NCBI GenBank assembly: GCA_031553225.1
Contig: JAVBLU010000024.1
Location: 40,434-104,433, forward strand
Direction of reading: 5' to 3'
Length of the DNA: 64,000 bases
DNA from: JAVBLU01 sp031553225
GTDB lineage: Bacteria > Bacillota > Clostridia > Christensenellales > UBA1750
This document shows positions 23,856-32,332 of this stretch, in pieces. The notes beneath the pieces are model-generated. The model searched no databases and had not been told where the DNA came from. It saw nothing but the letters and a program-made list of their open reading frames with translations. The position numbers and the translations under genes are program-made. Each line of letters begins with the position of its first letter. Positions within the stretch are counted from its first letter, which is position 1.

Positions 23856-25301
23856 ATGGCCAAGGAGAAGACGAATCAGGAGTTCGTGAAGGAGATTACC
23901 CCGCGCGGCGTGGATTTTGCGCAGTGGTACACGGACGTGATCCTTAAGGCGGAGCTGGTGGACTACGCCCCGGTGCGCGGCTGCATGGTTATGCGGCCGT
24001 ACGGCAACGCCATCTGGGAGCTTATTCAGCAGGATATGGACGGCCGTTTTAAGGCGACAGGCCACCAGAACGTCGCCATGCCGCTGCTCATCCCCGAGAG
24101 CCTGCTTCTTAAAGAGGCCGAGCACGTAGAGGGCTTCGCGCCCGAGGTCGCCTGGGTGACGCACGGCGGCGGCGAAAAGCTGCCCGAGCGCCTGGCCGTT
24201 CGCCCCACAAGCGAGACGCTGTTTTGCGCCATGTACGCCAAGTGGGTGCAGAGCTGGCGCGACCTGCCCATGCTGTACAACCAGTGGTGCTCTGTGATGC
24301 GCTGGGAGAAGGCCACGCGCCCCTTCCTGCGCACGGCGGAGTTCTGGTGGCAGGAAGGCCACACCGTGCACGCCACCGAGCAGGAGGCGCAGGAGGAGAC
24401 CCTGCGCATGCTGCACGTGTACAAGGCCTGTTCCGAGGAGGCGCTGGCCTGCCCCGTGATCATCGGCCAGAAGACCGACAAGGAAAAGTTCGCCGGCGCC
24501 CGCGCGACCTACGGCATGGAGAGCATGATGCAGGACGGCAAGTCGCTGCAGGCGGCCACGTCGCATTTTTTCGGCACCAATTTTTCCGAGCCATTTGGAA
24601 TCCAATTTTTGGATAAAGACGGCGTGCTGAAGTATGCGCACCAAACCTCCTGGGGTTCCTCGACGCGTCTGATCGGCGGGCTGATCATGACGCATTCCGA
24701 CGACCGCGGCCTGGTGCTGCCCCCGCGCGTTGCGCCCATCCAGGTTGTCGCGCTGCCCATCGCCGCCCACAAGCCGGGCGTTCTGGAGGGTACTGCGGCC
24801 GTGGCGAAGACGCTGAGCGACGTCGGCCTGCGCGTGCACGTGGACGACCGCGAGGGCCAGTCGGCCGGGTGGAAGTTTAACGAATGGGAGATGCGCGGCG
24901 TGCCCGTGCGCCTAGAGGTGGGCCCGCGCGACCTGGAGATGGGGCAGGTGACGGTGTGCCGCCGCGACACCCTGGAGAAGACGACCCTGCCGATTGAAGG
25001 GCTGGCGCGCTCGGTGCCTGCGCTGCTCGACGACATCCAGCAGGCCATGTTTAACAAAGCGGCGGCTCTGCGCGATAATCATATCATAAGCGCCGAAAAC
25101 ATGGACGCGCTTACGGCCGGCGTGCAGACGGGCTTCGTGCGCGCCATGTGGTGCGGCGAACGCGCCTGCGAGGACAAGGTAAAGGAAATAGCCGGCGCTT
25201 CCTCGCGCGTGATGCCCTTTGACCAAACGCCCGTGAACGATCGGTGCGTGGTGTGCGGTAAGCCCGCCCACAAGGTTGTGCTGTGGGCCAAGGCGTACTA
25301 A
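23856..25301 (+). CDS. proS: Prolyl-tRNA synthetase (short, archaeal/eukaryote-like type)
   Basis: This 481-residue class II synthetase charges tRNA-Pro with proline. It is the short form without the bacterial editing insertion and with the C-terminal extension ending in Tyr (LWAKAY). Family marks are GVDFAQWYTDVILKAELVDY at the N-terminus, RPTSETLFCAMYAKWVQSWRDLP for motif 2, and SWGSSTRLIGGLIMTHSDDRGL for motif 3. CVVCGKPAHK near the end is a small metal-binding-like pair. ATG 23856 has AAAGGA upstream. A T-box leader controls it. Confidence 0.97.
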   Translation: MAKEKTNQEFVKEITPRGVDFAQWYTDVILKAELVDYAPVRGCMVMRPYGNAIWELIQQDMDGRFKATGHQNVAMPLLIPESLLLKEAEHVEGFAPEVAWVTHGGGEKLPERLAVRPTSETLFCAMYAKWVQSWRDLPMLYNQWCSVMRWEKATRPFLRTAEFWWQEGHTVHATEQEAQEETLRMLHVYKACSEEALACPVIIGQKTDKEKFAGARATYGMESMMQDGKSLQAATSHFFGTNFSEPFGIQFLDKDGVLKYAHQTSWGSSTRLIGGLIMTHSDDRGLVLPPRVAPIQVVALPIAAHKPGVLEGTAAVAKTLSDVGLRVHVDDREGQSAGWKFNEWEMRGVPVRLEVGPRDLEMGQVTVCRRDTLEKTTLPIEGLARSVPALLDDIQQAMFNKAAALRDNHIISAENMDALTAGVQTGFVRAMWCGERACEDKVKEIAGASSRVMPFDQTPVNDRCVVCGKPAHKVVLWAKAY

Positions 25302-25369
25302 ACCGCGCGCGGCCTGCGGGGGTTTGGCGCATTTCGCCCGGCCAATAAGAACATTTCGTTAAGGATTAT

Positions 25370-25408
25370 GGGGAATGCTTGACATGAGCATTCCCCGCGC
25401 GATATGGT
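25370..25408 (+). promoter_or_regulatory. Promoter with -35 inside a perfect inverted repeat
   Basis: GGGGAATGCT (25370-25379) and AGCATTCCCC (25387-25396) surround TGACATG. The -35 TTGACA (25379-25384) spans the centre, and TATGGT (25403-25408) follows an 18-base spacer. The arrangement looks like a repressor operator over the -35. It precedes the acyltransferase/zinc-ribbon pair by 35 bases. Confidence 0.6.
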
Positions 25409-25443
25409 GAAAGCAATCTCTTCCTAAAAAAGGACGGCCTGCC

Positions 25444-26748
25444 ATGCACGAACTGCCGCATTCCGGGGCGCAAACGAACCCCCGCTGGTACACGCTGGAC
25501 AACGCCGCGAAGATCTATCCGGCGATCCGCGCGGTACGCTGGGCGTCTGTGTTTCGCGTTGCGGCAGTTTTGAAGAAGGACATCGACCCGCAGGTTTTGG
25601 AGCGCGCGCTGCATAAGACGCTGCCGCGCTTTCCCACGTTTTCCGTCACCATACGGCGCGGTTTTTTTTGGTACTATTTGGAGCACCTGCAACAGCTTCC
25701 CAAGGTGCAGCCCGAACCTCCCTTTCCCTGCCGGGCTTTCAGCATTGACGAAGGTTTCCTGTTTCGCGTGCTCTATTACAAGAACCGCCTCTCCTGCGAA
25801 TTCTTCCACTCCCTTACGGACGGCACGGGTGCGCTCATCTTCATGAAGACGCTCACGCGCTGCTATCTGAACCTGTGCGGCGCGTCCATACCAACGGGCG
25901 AGGGCGCGCTGGACACGGCCGAGAAGCCGCTGGCCGAGGAGATGGAGGACGCCTTTGTGCGCTATGCCCGGCCGGACGGCAAAGGCAGCCGCCGGGAGGC
26001 CAGCGCTTTTCAGCTGCCCGGCGCCCGCGAGCCTGCGCCCATCTTGCACGTGACGCACGGCGTGATGGACGCCGGCATGATGCATGCCGTGGCCAAGCGG
26101 CACGGCGTGAGCGTCACGGTGTTCTTAACGGCCCTGCTCTTGGAGGTCATCGCAGAGGTGCAGCGCTCGGTGGAGGGCGTGCCTCTGTCGCCCGCCAAGG
26201 TATCCGTGCCCATCAATCTGCGCAAAACATTTGAGAGCCGCACGATGCGCAACTTTTCGCAGTATATCAACTGCGCCCTGCCGCCTGCCGCCGAGCCGCT
26301 CGCCTTTGAGGAGATTGTGCGGCTCGTTCAGGAGGCGCTGCGCAAGGGCTCCCAGAGAGAAGCGCTGCTTTCGGCTTTTTCCATCAACGTGGTGGCGGAA
26401 AAAAACCGCGCCCTACGCGCCACGCCTCTGTTCCTTAAGAAGCCCGCGCTGCGGACCGCTTACCGCCTGTACGGCGAGCGGCTGTTCACCACGGCGTTCT
26501 CCAACCTTGGGCGGATCACCCTGCCCGATGGCATGCAGGAACACATCGAACGCTTTGATTTTACGCTGAACGCCGGGCGCTTGAACCGCGTCAACTTCGG
26601 CGTGATTACGCTTGGTGATCGTATGTCCTTAACGGTCACCCGCTCCATGATGCCTTCGTACTTTGAGAAGATGCTCTTTCGGGCCATCGCCGCGCAGGGC
26701 GTGCCGGTACACGTGGAGAGCAATTGGGAGGGGGGCGAGGGCTGGTGA
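25444..26748 (+). CDS. Condensation-domain-fold acyltransferase (alcohol acetyltransferase-like)
   Basis: This 434-residue protein of the chloramphenicol-acetyltransferase/condensation superfamily has the catalytic HxxxD motif as H122-SLT-D126-G. The C-terminal half has the family-like VSVPINLRKTFESRTMRNFS and FTTAFSNLGRITLP. It is usually annotated as alcohol acetyltransferase or PapA-like; the acceptor and acyl donor are not readable. Its stop overlaps by four bases the GTG of a membrane zinc-ribbon gene, so the two products are made together and probably act together. Confidence 0.78.
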   Translation: MHELPHSGAQTNPRWYTLDNAAKIYPAIRAVRWASVFRVAAVLKKDIDPQVLERALHKTLPRFPTFSVTIRRGFFWYYLEHLQQLPKVQPEPPFPCRAFSIDEGFLFRVLYYKNRLSCEFFHSLTDGTGALIFMKTLTRCYLNLCGASIPTGEGALDTAEKPLAEEMEDAFVRYARPDGKGSRREASAFQLPGAREPAPILHVTHGVMDAGMMHAVAKRHGVSVTVFLTALLLEVIAEVQRSVEGVPLSPAKVSVPINLRKTFESRTMRNFSQYINCALPPAAEPLAFEEIVRLVQEALRKGSQREALLSAFSINVVAEKNRALRATPLFLKKPALRTAYRLYGERLFTTAFSNLGRITLPDGMQEHIERFDFTLNAGRLNRVNFGVITLGDRMSLTVTRSMMPSYFEKMLFRAIAAQGVPVHVESNWEGGEGW

Positions 26749-27437
26749 GCTATTGCCGGGAATGTGTCGTGTCCGTGCACGACGCCCACGCCACCTGTCC
26801 CCTGTGCGGCGCGCCGCTGAAGGAGAGCGGCGATCTGTCCGCCCTGTACCCGCCCGTAGGCGCCGAGGTGCAGCGTTTACGCAAGCAGCAGCGCACAACC
26901 AAGGGCGTGTCCATCAGCTTTGCCGGCGCGTCGGCGCTGTGCGTCATGCTTAACCTGGTGATCGACTCGAGCACGCTTTGGTCGCTGTACATCGCCGGGG
27001 GCTTATTCGCGGCGTGGCTGTTCGTGTTTCTGCCCCCGCACATGCCCCGGCCGCGCACGCGGTACGTGCTGCTGCTGTCCACGGTTGTGGCATGCGCGTA
27101 TCTACTGCTCGTTTCGCTGGTCACCCACACGCCCAGCTGGTTTCTTGACTGGGCTTTTCCCTTCCTTCTCATCGGGGCCGTGCTGGTGATGTTCGTTTTC
27201 TTGCTTGTGCAGAAGGCGCCGCTGCGCAAGAGCTATATGCCGCTTGTGTGGCTGCTGCTGCTGTGCCTGATCCCGCTTGTGGCCGCGCTCATCTTTCGTC
27301 TGCCGGCCGAGGACGCCCCGCCCGCGCTGTGGCCCACCGTACTTGCCGCCGGGTGCGCCGTGGTGGGCATGATGCTTGGGTTTGTTGCGGCGCGCAAGTG
27401 GTGGCTTTCCGAGCTACGGCGCAAGTTCCACATCTGA
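26745..27437 (+). CDS. Zinc-ribbon membrane protein (DUF6320-like)
   Basis: This 230-residue protein starts with a four-Cys zinc ribbon (SYCRECVVSVHDAHATCPLCG). A charged linker and about six transmembrane helices follow from residue 60 on, ending in basic WWLSELRRKFHI. I recognise it as the type of protein found next to alcohol-acetyltransferase-like genes and called DUF6320; the function is unknown. GTG 26745 overlaps the upstream TGA (GTGA) with GAGGGGGG before it. A role in presenting or anchoring the acyltransferase product at the membrane is speculative. Confidence 0.7.
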   Translation: MSYCRECVVSVHDAHATCPLCGAPLKESGDLSALYPPVGAEVQRLRKQQRTTKGVSISFAGASALCVMLNLVIDSSTLWSLYIAGGLFAAWLFVFLPPHMPRPRTRYVLLLSTVVACAYLLLVSLVTHTPSWFLDWAFPFLLIGAVLVMFVFLLVQKAPLRKSYMPLVWLLLLCLIPLVAALIFRLPAEDAPPALWPTVLAAGCAVVGMMLGFVAARKWWLSELRRKFHI

Positions 27438-27487
27438 CATAGGACGACATGGACGACGCATAGCCTTCGGTAAGAGAAGGTGATCGC

Positions 27488-27772
27488 ATGCGCTACTCGG
27501 AGCTGCGGCAGAAGGAAGTTATCAACGTTCTGGACGGACGTCGCCTCGGATACATCGTAGACATGGATCTGCAGCTGCCCGAAGGAAGGGCTCTCTCGGT
27601 GGTCGTGCCCGGGCCGGTGCGCGTGTTTCGCCTGATGCGCGGCGACCGGGGCGGCATGGTGATCCCCTGGCAGCGCATCTGTAAGATCGGCGACGACGTG
27701 ATTTTGGTGGAGCTGGATGAGGCGTTCTTCACGGCCTATCAAACGCCCCCCGGGGCCGGGCCGGTGCGCTGA
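27488..27772 (+). CDS. YlmC/YmxH-family PRC-barrel protein
   Basis: This 94-residue single PRC-barrel domain begins MRYSELRQKEVINVLDGRRL then GYIVDMDL, the standard opening of the YlmC/YmxH family found in spore formers. The barrel ends with IPWQRICKIGDDVILVEL. The molecular role is unknown; family members are linked to sporulation or early cell-cycle genes. AGAAGGTGATC precedes the ATG. It stands just before nrdR, a frequent Clostridia neighbourhood. Confidence 0.85.
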   Translation: MRYSELRQKEVINVLDGRRLGYIVDMDLQLPEGRALSVVVPGPVRVFRLMRGDRGGMVIPWQRICKIGDDVILVELDEAFFTAYQTPPGAGPVR

Positions 27773-27810
27773 CAAAACGCCGTGCCACACAAAGGAAGGA
27801 TGGATGAGGA

Positions 27811-28287
27811 ATGAGATGTCCGTATTGCGGCGCGCTCGACAGCAAGGTGGTCGACTCGCGTCCGGCCGAGGAGGGCAGCTCGATCCGACGCCGCCGCGAG
27901 TGCATCGCCTGCGCGCGCCGCTTCACCACGTACGAAAAGGTGGAGCTGATGCCGCTGCTCGTCATAAAAAAGGACGGACGGCGCGAGCCGTATAACCCGG
28001 AAAAGGTGCGCCTTGGGCTGATGAAGGCGTGTGAGAAGCGGCCGATTTCCTCGGCAGACATCGACGCCATCATCGGACGCATTGAGGCGGAGATCGCCAA
28101 CACGTTGGAGCAGGAGGTGCCCTCCGTGCGCATAGGCGACCTGGTGATGAAGGAACTGCGCGCGCTGGATCAGGTGGCTTACGTACGCTTTGCCGCCGTG
28201 TACCGCTCCTTCAGCGATGTGGATAGTTTCATGCGCGAGATCAAAACACTCCTGACCGATCGGGAGGACAGTAAGCAGGTGGAATGA
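27811..28287 (+). CDS. nrdR: Transcriptional repressor NrdR
   Basis: This 158-residue repressor of ribonucleotide reductase genes has an N-terminal zinc ribbon with C3-PY-C6 and C31-IA-C34. An ATP-cone (about residues 46-136) binds ATP/dATP, with VIKKDGRREPYNPEKVRLGL and the closing VAYVRFAAVYRSFSDVDSF. When dATP is high it binds NrdR boxes before nrd genes; none lie in this window. The next gene starts directly after its stop. Confidence 0.97.
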   Translation: MRCPYCGALDSKVVDSRPAEEGSSIRRRRECIACARRFTTYEKVELMPLLVIKKDGRREPYNPEKVRLGLMKACEKRPISSADIDAIIGRIEAEIANTLEQEVPSVRIGDLVMKELRALDQVAYVRFAAVYRSFSDVDSFMREIKTLLTDREDSKQVE

Positions 28288-29892
28288 TTGCAAAGGCTGA
28301 GGGGCTCCTCGTTTGTAGCCGGGGCGGCGGTTCTGTCCGTCGCCGGCCTTGTGGGCAAGGTGGCGGGCATGGCGTATCGCATTATGCTCGCCTCCACCAT
28401 CGGCGAGGAAGGCATCGGCCTGTTCCAAAAGGCGTTTCCCGTCTACTCCGTCTTGGTGACGATCAGCGCCGCAGGGTTGCCCACCGCCATCGCAAAGCTC
28501 GTCAGCGAGCGCACGGCACGCGGCGATGAAGCCAGCGCGCAGGCGGCGTTTCGTCTCTCGCGCGTGCTGCTGATCGTGCTCGGCCTCGCCCTCAGCGCCC
28601 TGCTTGGCGTGTTGGCCGGCCCGCTCGCGCGCATGACCGGGTCGCCCGAGACGCAGCTGTTGCTGTACATCATCATGCCCTCTATCCTCATCGTGTCCGT
28701 TGTGTCGGCCTACCGCGGGTGGTTCCAGGGTTTGCAGAATATGACGCCGACCGCCGCCTCGCAGATTGTGGAGCAAATCGTTAAGCTGGTCGTGGGCGTG
28801 TATATGGCCAAGCTATGGGCCAGCCGGGGCCCCGCGTGGGGCGCTGCGGGCGCTTTTGTGGGCATCACGGTTTCCGAGGCCTGCAGCTGCGCGTTCATGC
28901 TCGGCTGCTACAGCGCCTCGCGAAAGAAGAGCCGGCCGGCTAAAGGCGGGGCAGGGCAGGGCACACCGCGCTCGGCCATCCTGCGGCAGCTGTTGGCCGT
29001 CGCGGTGCCCATCACCTTGGGCGCAGCCATTATGCCCATCGCGGGGACGATCGACACGGCGCTCGTCCCCGGCCGTCTAGCACTCATCGGCGTGACGGGC
29101 GCGCGCGCCACCGAGCTGTTCGGCGTGCTCAACGGCGCGGTTAACCCGTTGCTCAACATGCCCTCGGTGCTGTTTGGGTCGCTGGCCGTGGCGCTGCTGC
29201 CCGCCGTATCCGCCGCCATGTCGCGAGGCGAGAGAAAGGCCGCCGCGTCCATATCGCGCCTGGGGCTGAAGATGGCGGTGGTGCTTGGGCTTCCCTCGGC
29301 CGCCGGGCTTTATCTGCTGGCCGACCCGCTCGTTCGGCTTCTGTACCCAACCTATGCCCCCGAGAACCTTGCGCTGACCGCAAAGCTGCTGCGCGTCATG
29401 TCCGTCAGCGTGGTGCTCCTCTCGCTCGTGCAAACCACCTCGGGCATCTTGCAGGGGTTTGGGCACCCGCTCGCGCCGGTCAAAGCGCTTGCAATCGGCG
29501 CGATCATCAAAGTGGCAGCCAGTTGGGCGCTCATCAGCGTGCCGTCTTTGGGCATCGTTGGGGCTTGCATCGGGACGCTGCTTTGTTACCTAGTCGCGGC
29601 CGTTATGAACACCTGGTCGGTCGCGCGCCGCACGGGGGGCAGCCTCGCGGACATTGCCGGCAAGCCACTCGCCGCGACGGCAGGCATGTCTGCGGCAGTG
29701 CTGGGCGTACAGTTTATGCTGCGCGGCCACAGCGGGCTGGCCGTCGTGCTTAGCTGCACAACGGCGGGCGTGGCCGCTTATCTGGTCCTGCTGCTGCTTC
29801 TCGGAGGGCTTACCGCGCGCGAGCTGTCCTATCTGCCCGGCGGAAGACGCATCGCGGGCGCCATGGAGCGCATGCGGTTCCTGCGCGACTGA
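28288..29892 (+). CDS. MurJ/SpoVB-type polysaccharide or lipid flippase
   Basis: This protein of about 534 residues has around 14 transmembrane helices and belongs to the MOP superfamily (SpoVB/YtgP/MurJ branch). It starts FVAGAAVLSVAGLVGKVAGM and has YRGWFQGLQNMTPTAASQIVEQ, a signature of the SpoVB-like group. It probably flips a lipid-linked cell-wall or spore-cortex precursor. TTG 28288 follows the nrdR stop with AGGTGG five bases upstream; later in-frame starts would cut the first helix. The sporulation-specific role is inferred from family only. Confidence 0.85.
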   Translation: MQRLRGSSFVAGAAVLSVAGLVGKVAGMAYRIMLASTIGEEGIGLFQKAFPVYSVLVTISAAGLPTAIAKLVSERTARGDEASAQAAFRLSRVLLIVLGLALSALLGVLAGPLARMTGSPETQLLLYIIMPSILIVSVVSAYRGWFQGLQNMTPTAASQIVEQIVKLVVGVYMAKLWASRGPAWGAAGAFVGITVSEACSCAFMLGCYSASRKKSRPAKGGAGQGTPRSAILRQLLAVAVPITLGAAIMPIAGTIDTALVPGRLALIGVTGARATELFGVLNGAVNPLLNMPSVLFGSLAVALLPAVSAAMSRGERKAAASISRLGLKMAVVLGLPSAAGLYLLADPLVRLLYPTYAPENLALTAKLLRVMSVSVVLLSLVQTTSGILQGFGHPLAPVKALAIGAIIKVAASWALISVPSLGIVGACIGTLLCYLVAAVMNTWSVARRTGGSLADIAGKPLAATAGMSAAVLGVQFMLRGHSGLAVVLSCTTAGVAAYLVLLLLLGGLTARELSYLPGGRRIAGAMERMRFLRD

Positions 29893-29961
29893 CACAGCGG
29901 CCTATATGACAAGAGCACGGCCCATACGCTCAGTTGCGGCCGGTGAAAAGGACGGCTTACC

Positions 29962-31416
29962 ATGAACGAAAGAATTACCGTTGTGGGGCTTGGCCCGGGC
30001 GACGAAGCGCGAATGACCTACGAGGCGGTGGCGGCGCTGCGCGCAGCCGACCGCATTCTGCTGCGCTGGTCGAACGGCCCGCATGCCCGGGTGCTGACGA
30101 AGTTGGGCCTCGTCTTTTCCGGCATGGACGATGTGTACGACAGCGCGGACGACTTTGACGCGCTGACTTCGGCGCTGGCGACCCGCGTACTGCAGGCGGC
30201 CGCGGAGGGCGGTCACACGGTGTACGGCGTGCCGGGCGGCGGGGGCGTCGGCGACGTGAGCGTCGGACGGGTGTGCGCCCTTGCGCGCGCGCAGGGCGTC
30301 CCTTGCACGGTTCTGCCGGGCATCAGCGCCGCTGAGACGCTGGCGTGCGTGGCGGGAGGGCTTTCAGAGGCGCGCATCGCCTACGCGGCGGACTATGAAT
30401 GCTTCGCTCCCGATCCGCGCGTGCCATTGCTCGTTTTGGAGTTGGACAACCAGACTCTCGCCTCGGAGATGAAGCTGCGCCTCCTTGCGGCCTATCCGCC
30501 TGAGCACCAAACGCTGGCCACTCCGCACACGGGCGGGGCGGGCTATGTGGCCCTTCAGCAGATCGACCGCCTGCCCGCGCAGCACTACGGGGCTTGTTCG
30601 GCGCTTTTTTTGCCCCCCGTCCTTGACATACAGGCCTTACCGCGATACGATATGGGACACTTGATGCAGATCATCGCTCGTCTGCGCAGCCCTGACGGCT
30701 GTCCGTGGGACCGGGAACAGACGCACGAGACCCTCAAGCCCTACCTCATTGAAGAAGCGTGGGAAACGCTGGCTGCCATCGACGAAGGCGAGGATCAACA
30801 CATCTGCGAGGAACTGGGCGACGTGCTCCTGCAGGTGGTGCTGCACGCCCGCATCGGCGAGGAGAGCGGCGCTTTCGATATGGGCGACGTCATCACGTCC
30901 ATCAGCCGCAAGATGATCACCCGCCACCCGCATGTGTTCGGCGACCTTCGGGTAAGCTCCGCCGACGAGGTGCTCACAAACTGGTACCACATTAAGAAGG
31001 CGGTCGGAGGCTATGCGACGCATGCCGACGTCTTGCGCGACGTGCCCACATCCTTGCCTGCGCTGCTGCGCGCAGCGGGTGTGCAAAAAAAGGCGGGCAA
31101 GGTCGGGTTCGATTTCCCGGATGCGCTGCAAGCGCTGGAGAAGGTAACCGAGGAAGCCCACGAGGTCGGCCTGGAGATCATGCGCGGCGGGGAGCGTTTA
31201 AGCAAGGAGATCGGCGACCTGCTCTTTGCCGCGGTGAACGTCGCGCGCCTGTGCCATGTGAACGCCGAGACGGCGTTGCAGGACGGCGTGACGAAATTCA
31301 TCGGCCGATTTGCCGCAATGGAGCTATTGGCGCAGCCCCGCGGGGGATTGGAACGTATGACCCTGCAGGAAATGGATACTCTATGGGACGAGGCGAAAGC
31401 ACAAGAAAGGCAATAA
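29962..31416 (+). CDS. mazG: YabN-type fusion: tetrapyrrole-methylase-like domain plus MazG NTP pyrophosphohydrolase
   Basis: This 484-residue two-domain protein resembles B. subtilis YabN. Residues 1-220 have the tetrapyrrole (corrin/porphyrin) methylase fold (ITVVGLGPGDEARMT, YGVPGGGGVGDVSV). Residues 230-484 are MazG, with GCPWDREQTHETLKPYLIEE and the Mg-binding helix EELGDVLLQVVLHARI. MazG hydrolyses aberrant or excess NTPs; the role of the fused methylase domain is unknown. The following HU and RqcP-like genes match the yabN-hup-yabO order of Firmicutes. Confidence 0.93.
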   Translation: MNERITVVGLGPGDEARMTYEAVAALRAADRILLRWSNGPHARVLTKLGLVFSGMDDVYDSADDFDALTSALATRVLQAAAEGGHTVYGVPGGGGVGDVSVGRVCALARAQGVPCTVLPGISAAETLACVAGGLSEARIAYAADYECFAPDPRVPLLVLELDNQTLASEMKLRLLAAYPPEHQTLATPHTGGAGYVALQQIDRLPAQHYGACSALFLPPVLDIQALPRYDMGHLMQIIARLRSPDGCPWDREQTHETLKPYLIEEAWETLAAIDEGEDQHICEELGDVLLQVVLHARIGEESGAFDMGDVITSISRKMITRHPHVFGDLRVSSADEVLTNWYHIKKAVGGYATHADVLRDVPTSLPALLRAAGVQKKAGKVGFDFPDALQALEKVTEEAHEVGLEIMRGGERLSKEIGDLLFAAVNVARLCHVNAETALQDGVTKFIGRFAAMELLAQPRGGLERMTLQEMDTLWDEAKAQERQ

Positions 31417-31637
31417 AAAACCAGGCGAATCGTTGGAAGCACGTGCAGGAAGCCTCCATATTTTAGTGCATTACTAATATATTATCCGCGCGGTTATTCC
31501 TCAAAGCGACATAATTCACTGTTTTCTCCAGATATGTGGCGGTGAAGAAGGATTGTCCAGTAATACGGCGAATAGTACTCAGCAGCAACCAAAGCAGAGG
31601 GGCAAGCCCCCAAACAAGCTCAAGGAGGGCATTACAA

Positions 31638-31910
31638 GTGAACAAAGCCGAACTGATCAACGCCGTTGCCGACAAGGCGTGCCTCACGCGTAAGGACACT
31701 GAGAAGGTTGTCAATGCGTTTGTTGAGGTCGTGTGCGACACCCTTAAGACGGGCGACAAAGTCCAACTCGTCGGCTTCGGGTCGTTTGAGGTGAAGCAAC
31801 GCGCGGCGCGCAAGGGCCACAACCCGATCACCAAGAAGGAGATCGACATCCCCGCCAGCAAGGCTCCTGTTTTCAAAGCCGGTAAAGCCCTCAAAGACTC
31901 CATCGAATAA
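31638..31910 (+). CDS. hup: HU-family nucleoid protein
   Basis: This 90-residue HU/IHF-type protein bends and compacts DNA as a dimer. Marks are MNKAELINAVADKACLTRKD and GFGSFEVKQRAARKGHNP, with the DNA-contacting arm ending in PVFKAGKALKDSIE. The start is GTG 31638, eight bases after AAGGAGG; the longer open frame lacks family sequence. The 221 bases before it contain no gene. They are AT-rich in part, but I could not settle on a promoter. Confidence 0.96.
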   Translation: MNKAELINAVADKACLTRKDTEKVVNAFVEVVCDTLKTGDKVQLVGFGSFEVKQRAARKGHNPITKKEIDIPASKAPVFKAGKALKDSIE

Positions 31911-31950
31911 TAGCGTTCGGCAACTGAAATCTGCATCGTCTATACTCCTA

Positions 31951-31978
31951 TCCGGCGCGAATGCGCCGGATTTTATTA
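31951..31978 (+). terminator. Intrinsic terminator after HU gene
   Basis: Perfect stem TCCGGCGC / GCGCCGGA with loop GAAT, then TTTTATTATG. Confidence 0.9.
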
Positions 31979-32062
31979 TGGACAAGGGATATCCGCCCGG
32001 GTCCGCGAAAGAGTAAGGCGATAGGAAGACTGTGCGCTTTGCGCATTTGGAGGTTGTTGCCC

Positions 32063-32332
32063 TTGCGGCTGGACAAGTTTTTGAAGGTATCGCGCGTGAT
32101 CAAGCGCCGCACCCTGGCGAACGAGGCTTGCGACGGCGGCCGGGTGAGCGTTGGAGGCAAGGCGGTCAAGGCCTCCTACGAGGTGAAATTTGGCGATGTC
32201 ATCGACATCCGCTTTGGCGAGCGGCTGTACCGCTACGAGGTGCTCGACGTGCGAGAAACCGCCTCCAAGGCGCAGGCGGGCGAGATGGTGCGCGCGCTTG
32301 GCGCTCAGGGGTCCATCGACGACAATGAGTAA
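32063..32332 (+). CDS. rqcP: S4-domain RNA-binding protein RqcP-like (YabO)
   Basis: This 89-residue single S4 domain starts LRLDKFLKVSRVIKRR and matches RqcP/YabO. That protein binds stalled 50S-peptidyl-tRNA with RqcH and helps alanine tailing in ribosome quality control. TTG 32063 is chosen because it gives the conserved RLDKFLK start, with GGAGG ten bases before it; TTGs at 32054 and 32057 are possible but poorly spaced. The stop overlaps the ispDF start by eight bases (ATGAGTAA). Confidence 0.88.
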   Translation: MRLDKFLKVSRVIKRRTLANEACDGGRVSVGGKAVKASYEVKFGDVIDIRFGERLYRYEVLDVRETASKAQAGEMVRALGAQGSIDDNE

